Shown here: one piece after another, positions 27,667-32,755 of the stretch | How positions within the stretch are numbered: the first letter of the stretch is position 1 | Layout: every line of letters begins with the position of its first letter | NCBI GenBank assembly: GCA_030407315.1 | Contig: JALQPE010003264.1 | Span: 1 to 32,755 of the forward strand | Origin: Asparagopsis taxiformis | Taxonomy: Eukaryota; Rhodophyta; Florideophyceae; Bonnemaisoniales; Bonnemaisoniaceae | Direction: 5' to 3' | Length of the DNA stretch: 32,755 nucleotides | Position numbers and translations under genes: made by a program | Notes under the pieces: generated by a model | Seen by the model: only the letters and a program-made list of their open reading frames with translations | The model's database searches: none | Told to the model about the DNA's origin: nothing

Positions 27667-30600
27667 ATGTCCTTTCAAATCCCTCTTCACTTTGAGGACC
27701 TCACGCGCTCCTCAGTCGGTCCATGGAAAGTCAGTGCAACTTCGTTCAAGGATGCGACAATAGACTCGCTTCTCCAACTCGTCCAACAAAATCCGACCTC
27801 AGCGCTATCATCAGCTCCACCGCCAACCGATCATTTCAAAGCCTACTTTACCCTTATCCACCGCTATACCCATCTCTCCAAATCACAGCGTGTTGCTCTA
27901 GTCCAGCAAAATTGACAAGCTATGCCGTGCAGCGCAGCTTTCAGAGCCTTCCCATGTCAAAATCGCGGCGTACTTCGCGGCTGGACTCGCCCTTACTGCT
28001 GCAAACTGTAACTCCACCACCATGCAAATTTTGGGAAAAGTCTGGTAGAGAAAACGATTTTGGAAGCTGTCGATCACATTGCGTCCAATATTCCTAAGCC
28101 ATCTCCATTTCCTGCAAATGATACAGAGCAGTTCGCAGCATTGTTTACTACGTATGGCGCTACAGGTTCTAGAACAGACTTCTGCTGCTCGTGATAAGAA
28201 TACAAGAAGCGTCTTGGCAAGAATTCTATCTGCTGCTCTCCTATGCGATTCCAACCAAACGCTCCCAGCAATCACCGCAATATTACACGCTCTCAACAGA
28301 CATGAACATCTTCCAACTCCTATTGCAGACATCCTATACATTGTTGCTACTGAAAACGAGACGCTACTGCCCTTTGTTTCTGACTTTGTCCGAGAAATTG
28401 CCCGCCTGTCTTCAGATGACCTTTTAAGGGATAACACTGCGGCCAAAGCCTGTTCTTCATTTTTGAGTGAGATATCAGAACGACTTCCGCGAGTAGTTCG
28501 CTCAAATCTTGCTCTTGTACTGTCTCAACTTGATGGAGACAGTTACATGATGCGTAATGGGGTCGTCCATGTGATTGGTGTACTCATCAAGGCTTCTCCA
28601 GACGCCGATGATCCCTTACTGGATGTATTAATGGAACGTTCTTCCCGAGATGTGCACGCTTTCACTAGAAGTAAGGCGATGCAAACGTGGATATCTCTGG
28701 CGGAAGAACGAGTCATTCCGAACCGTATATTCCCCACAATTGCAGAGATGGCAGCATCCAGGCTTGATGATAAGACTGCTGCCGTAAGAAAGTATGCAGC
28801 TCAACTGCTCGTCACTTTGCTGAAAAATAATCCGTTTGGACCGGCATTGCGCAAGTCACACTTTCAAGATAAGCTTGATGAAATATGTGCATCTGAGCCA
28901 CAGTTGCCAGATAGTATTACTCAAGAGGAAAAGGATACTCAAAAAGAGGAAGCTCAGCAGCATTCTGATGAGGCAGAATTACTTGCAACTCCAAGATCAG
29001 AGCTGGATACTGTTCAGCAGGACGAGAATACCGAGGAGAGCGCACAACATAATTTAAAGAAACGGTATTACGAGGCTGCCGTGATGTTCATTCAATACAT
29101 CGAAATAGGTCTCGAAAAAGTGTTTAACATGCTTCGCTCCAAAAGTATCACAGACGTATCAGAGGCAGTATCATTTCTCATTACCGCTGTACAATTCCAG
29201 CTTGAGGCGGCGGCTGGCCGTGCTGTTCGAAACATGCTACCCCTGGTTCTAGCAAGAGAAAGTAATATTCGAGGTGCTGCCGTCAACGCCTATATAAAGC
29301 TTCTTGCACCTGGTGGTATTGACACAATAGAGGAGAAGGATGGAGCCATTGCTGTTGCAAATGGTCTTACTGCCCTCGGCGTCGGGGCAACAACTGGAGA
29401 GTTGGCATGCCTCGAAGCTTTAATATCAGCCATGGTCAAATCAAAAGAAGCATGCATTATATCACATGCAGTTATCGCCGTCTTGTGGGATATGTTTGCT
29501 GGAAGAGTTCCAGGTGCATCAGTGCAGCAAAGAAGGACAGCTTGTATCTTGGTCGGAATGATAGCTGCGGACCATCCAGAGTCCTTGCAGCAAAGGGTAA
29601 ATGTATTGGAATCCGTTGGGCTCACAGATCCTTCGTATGCACGTTGGTCTTGTGTAGCTTGTCCAAACTACCACAGGCGAGTGATACTGATGATCGACTG
29701 TCCGCTCAACTATCCAGCCTGGCAAAGAAGTCATCAGATCTATCTACTGTGGAGCAAGCGATCAATGCTATATTCTGGCTCTGCCCAAATCCAGAAGTGA
29801 TCATGGGGGCGTTGATTCGAGACCTTGCGTCGCAACTTCATTCTACACCAGCTAATGTGCCTGTGTCAGACCTATCCCGGTTCTTGTTCGTGATAGGACA
29901 TGTCGCGGTGAAGGAGTTGGTCCGAATTGAAAGTCTTGTCAGTCAGGTGCGGAGAACCGTATCTAGCGAAAATCGTGATGATGGAGATAACGAAGAAGAA
30001 GAGCAAATGGCAGCTGAGGCAGACAAATCTTTAGAACTCGCTGAAATGGAACTTGTCAGTCCCACGTCGCTGCTTGGTCGCTATGGGGATCTTGCCCGCA
30101 GAATTGCAGCGGATCGAAACGCGCCTTCTGAGTTGCAAGCTTCATCAGTCTTGTGCATGGCCAAACTCATGTGCGTACAAGCAGATTATTGTGAGAGCAA
30201 TTTGCGTCTTTTATTCTCGATCCTAGATTCGTCTTTGGAACCGCTAGTTCGCTCAAATGCCGTAACCGCGCTGGGGGATCTTGCTTTTCGATTTCCGAAC
30301 CTTGTCGAACCATGGTCGTCGCGCATCTACTCCGCTCTACAAGATAAGAATGAGAAAGTCAGGAAAAATTCGCTGATGGCTTTAACCCATTTGATTCTGA
30401 ATGACATGATCAAAGTGAAAGGGCAAATTGTAGGTATCGCTATCTGTATTCTGGACTCTAATATCCGAATTGTGCGATCTAGCGAGGCTTTTTCTTTTTC
30501 GAACTGGCTCGGAAAGCAAAGAACGCAATATACAACATCCTCCCGGATACTATAAGTTGTATGAGCAAGATGGAAAACCTTAAATCGGAACACTTCAAGA

Positions 30601-31464
30601 AAGTCGTAGCTTTTCTTGTTGGTTTGATGGACAAAGAGCGCCATGCTGATGGTATGGTCGAGAAGTTGTGCCATCGATTTAGAACAAGCGAAGGCAAACA
30701 AGAAAATTGTGACTTGGCATATTGTTTGTCGCTCCTAAATATTTCAGAGAAGGGAGTGAAGAAATTGAATGAAAACTTTAAGAGCTATAGTTCAGCACTA
30801 TGCGATGACGATGTGTACAACTTGATAGTTCAAGCAATCAACAAAGAAAGAAGCCAAACAACTCTGCTGCAATCACTGAAGTATTTGAGGAGCTTTTCGG
30901 AAAGATTGCTGAATTTCGAAAGTCTGCAGAGGAGGGGGACAGTGTTTCATCGAGAGTGTCTCCATCACGGGTAATGCTACTGAAGAGGAACGTATCGAAA
31001 CAAGAGGTAGACAGTTGCGAAAATCTACAGCCAAGAAATCGAGAAGGTCACGGAGGTCCGTGCAGTTTGAAAAAGAAGAAGAAACCGATGAGGGTGAAGA
31101 ATCTGAAGGAGCCGATTTCGTATCAACGAAACAGAATCATGACGACGCAAACGTTGAATCTGAAATATTGGAAGAGGAGGGCAACAAGCCGGAAAGATCA
31201 ATTCGGCGTGGATCTAATTGTATTGGAAATGGGCGAGCCAAGAAGAGAGCATCCCGAACAAGAAAAGTAGTAGACATGGAAACCTCGGATGACTGTTCAA
31301 GTGATGAAAACGCAGTCGATAATTGTAGTGAGGACTCTGAAAATGTTTGCTCTTCAAGCGACGAACCAGTTAGTGTGCCGAAAAAACGAGGCAGTGGCAG
31401 AAAGGTTGTAGAAGACTACTCAGAGGATGATTGCGATCAGGAAGTATTAACAGACAGCGAGTAG
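27667..31464 (+). CDS. NCAPD2: condensin complex subunit 1 (CAP-D2) (frame broken by indels)
   Basis: This is the HEAT-repeat non-SMC subunit of condensin I, needed for mitotic chromosome compaction. From MSFQIPLHFEDLTRS at 27667 the CND1 N-terminal region continues through two frames (AAYFAAGLALTAAN, EAVDHIASNIPKPSP). The main body reads SYMMRNGVVHVIGVLIK, DVHAFTRSKAMQTWISLAEE, RLDDKTAAVRKYAAQLL and LKNNPFGP. The C-terminal HEAT block has RLLFSILDSSLEPLVRSN, LGDLAFRFPNLVEPW and RKNSLMALTHLILNDMIKVK, then VEKLCHRFRTSEGKQENCDL. The tail is basic then acidic (KKSRRSRRSVQFEKEEE), with many Ser/Asp. The total is about 1,250 residues against 1,401 in human. Frame changes lie near 27900, 28045, 28160, 29650, 30490 and 30930-31020. 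It ends 94 bp from APC13. Confidence 0.93.
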
Positions 31465-31558
31465 TTGTGCTAGCAAGGGGTGTATAGTTATAAGGATGTA
31501 AAGCAATTGTTTAGCACATTATATTGCAGATTGCGAATGGATGATCTAAATAGAAAAG

Positions 31559-31846
31559 CTAACGAACGTGAACGCCCTGTTGTGAGGGTGCAGCGAGAGA
31601 TATCTCTCCCACAGGCCCGTTCATTGCTGTAGAAATACTTAGCTCATCGACACCAAAATCATTCCATTTATCCTCTTCCTCTTGTTCATTCGCAGCAGTG
31701 GGATCATCATCATCGACGCCAGCCATTGAATTAGCGGGCACTTCGATGTCCTCAATTGGAAGCGTTTCGGCTGCCCACACCTCGTCAACTATATCAATGA
31801 TGAGCTGGGGGTCTTGGTGCACAGGAGCGGAGAACACCATATCCAT
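31559..31846 (-). CDS. ANAPC13: anaphase-promoting complex subunit 13
   Basis: This 95-residue subunit stabilises the APC/C ubiquitin ligase. The core DPQLIIDIVDEVWAAETLP then IEDIEVP matches plant APC13/BONSAI (ILIDIVDEEWMRDTLP) and human APC13 (ILDLIDDAWREDKLP, EDVAIP). The second conserved patch is EEEDKWNDFGVDELS, corresponding to EQEMKWTDLAL. I start it at the ATG at 31846 (MDMVFSAPVHQ); an in-frame reading upstream to 31993 is not conserved. The frame is intact. This gene is short and easily missed by automatic annotation. Confidence 0.85.
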   Translation of the reverse strand: MDMVFSAPVHQDPQLIIDIVDEVWAAETLPIEDIEVPANSMAGVDDDDPTAANEQEEEDKWNDFGVDELSISTAMNGPVGEISLAAPSQQGVHVR

Positions 31847-32335
31847 TTTGCGGGGAATTGCACGTGTGGTTTTGGAGTTGAGTAGTGGACGAGTGAGTGC
31901 TGAGTTAGTAGGTGAAATGAATGTGAACAATACACCAGCTGGTGCGGCGCAGCAGCAATCGAATGTCGGTTTATAAGTCGAGATGCATTGCACAACAATT
32001 CAAACTGGTGTCGTTGGATCGATTCAAATGGAAACGGTGTCGGTCCTGGTCACCAATCGACGAAACGACGCAAAGGGGAGCAAATTGGCTTCAATTATTT
32101 CTAAAACTTTTCGAAATAAATTTGCCAGCCATAGTCGACATGCGAACACTCTCGATAACTGCCGTTTCCGAGCTGCAATTGTACAATCTCCCCAAGCTGC
32201 CGGTTCGAGTCCAACGACGGGAGACGCTATTTCAACAGTGCACCAGATCCTGCGCCGTTTATCATTCTGCCATCGCATCCTTATCTAATCTGTCGATACC
32301 TTGAAGCGCGATTGACTTTGCCTCAACGTTATACC
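31847..32335. other. divergent promoter region between APC13 and GrpE
   Basis: The 489 bases contain overlapping ORFs on both strands (for example 31983-32288) without recognisable content. A tRNA B-box match at 32202-32212 was rejected. Confidence 0.4.
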
Positions 32336-32755
32336 ATGGCACCGCAATTGGCATCCGTGGGTTTTGTCAGTGCTCCAGTCGCGCTGAGCTCAATCACTTC
32401 ATCTTTCTGCGCCGCAACGACCAAGAAGGCCCTCAAACCGCGAGCCCCCGTCGTCAGGAGAGAACAGCGTCCACGAATCGTTTCGTTGGGTGCCGCCCCG
32501 AAACCATCTTCGAAAGAGCCAGATGATGAGACGGATGCGACAGATTCCGCTCCCGAAGAACCGGTAGAGGAAATGACAGCCGATGACATTCTCAATTCCC
32601 CCTCTTTCTTGAAGAAGAAGCTTGAAATCGTTCAGAAAGAGCTCATCGAGGCCAAAGCTGCTTTGGAGGAGGATTCTGAGGCTGTCACAGCTGAGAAGGA
32701 AAAATATGTGCGACTTGCAGCTGACTTTGAGAACTATCGAAGGAGAAGTTCAGAC
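32336..32755 (+). CDS. GrpE nucleotide exchange factor, plastid, partial (runs off the right edge)
   Basis: This co-chaperone releases ADP from Hsp70/DnaK in the organelle. The first 140 residues are present. The transit peptide MAPQLASVGFVSAPVALSS contains a phenylalanine near the N-terminus, and basic, Ser/Thr/Ala-rich sequence continues to about residue 55. An acidic linker follows, then a long coiled coil (LKKKLEIVQKELIEAKAALE). The GrpE signature KYVRLAADFENYRRR is cut by the window end shortly after. The nucleotide-exchange beta domain lies beyond the window. Plastid rather than mitochondrial location is inferred from the transit peptide style. Confidence 0.85.
   Translation, partial: MAPQLASVGFVSAPVALSSITSSFCAATTKKALKPRAPVVRREQRPRIVSLGAAPKPSSKEPDDETDATDSAPEEPVEEMTADDILNSPSFLKKKLEIVQKELIEAKAALEEDSEAVTAEKEKYVRLAADFENYRRRSSD

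Noticed and set aside
32202..32212. Perfect tRNA B-box-like GGTTCGAGTCC with a loose A-box match at 32132-32142
   Set aside because: Neither the T stem nor the acceptor stem pairs in the implied tRNA, so it is not a tRNA gene. A permuted tRNA is excluded by the same T-stem mismatch.
1..32755. CRISPR array, insertion sequence, integrated virus or bacterial operon
   Set aside because: No spaced direct repeats, transposase, terminal repeats or viral genes are visible; the genes are eukaryotic with spliceosomal introns.

Overview
The window is nuclear DNA of a compact-genome, plastid-bearing eukaryote, most likely a red alga (Rhodophyta). It holds about 24 genes in 32.7 kb, packed head-to-head and tail-to-tail on both strands with few introns. 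Eukaryotic nuclear genes (condensin, APC/C, RFC, eIF3, DNA polymerase delta) lie beside nucleus-encoded plastid proteins (ferredoxin-NADP reductase, an ABCI11-like ATPase, an SSB, GrpE). Several plastid transit peptides begin with a phenylalanine-containing segment, as in red algae and glaucophytes. Placement below phylum is not possible from the sequence alone.

Layout. 1-3 kb: an unrecognised gene running off the left edge, a UXT-like prefoldin subunit and mitochondrial complex I NDUFV1, all on minus. 3-4.2 kb: a poorly resolved interval. 4.2-5.3 kb: a secreted copper-brace (LPMO-like) protein. 5.4-8.0 kb: GPN2 and RFC2, both minus. 8.5-11.3 kb: a ubiquitin-specific protease. 11.4-14.7 kb: a plastid SSB, a novel-looking three-repeat basic protein and a plastid ABC ATPase. 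15-17.4 kb: a stand-alone PRMT3-type N-terminal domain, NIP7 and TRM7. 17.9-20.4 kb: a large disordered protein. 20.6-25.5 kb: eIF3e, organellar uS19, POLD4, deoxyhypusine hydroxylase and a plastid conserved protein. 26.2-32.7 kb: petH, condensin NCAPD2, APC13 and the 5' part of plastid GrpE.

Many conserved genes (NDUFV1, GPN2, RFC2, the USP, eIF3e, DOHH, petH, NCAPD2) are cut by one- or two-base frame changes, often at short homopolymers. Changing frame at those points restores the expected family sequence, so the breaks look like consensus errors rather than pseudogenes. The block 11.3-20.4 kb is almost free of them. CDS spans below run from inferred start to inferred stop across such breaks. 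At least three genuine short introns (about 75-98 nt, GT-AG, one with a perfect TACTAAC branch site) can be placed exactly.

No operon logic applies. Functionally the window is mostly housekeeping. Translation and ribosome functions (NIP7, TRM7, eIF3e, uS19, DOHH) happen to lie within 9 kb. The least ordinary items are the three-repeat protein, the truncated PRMT3-like protein, the LPMO-like protein and the disordered 809-residue protein. I saw no clearly new multi-gene system.
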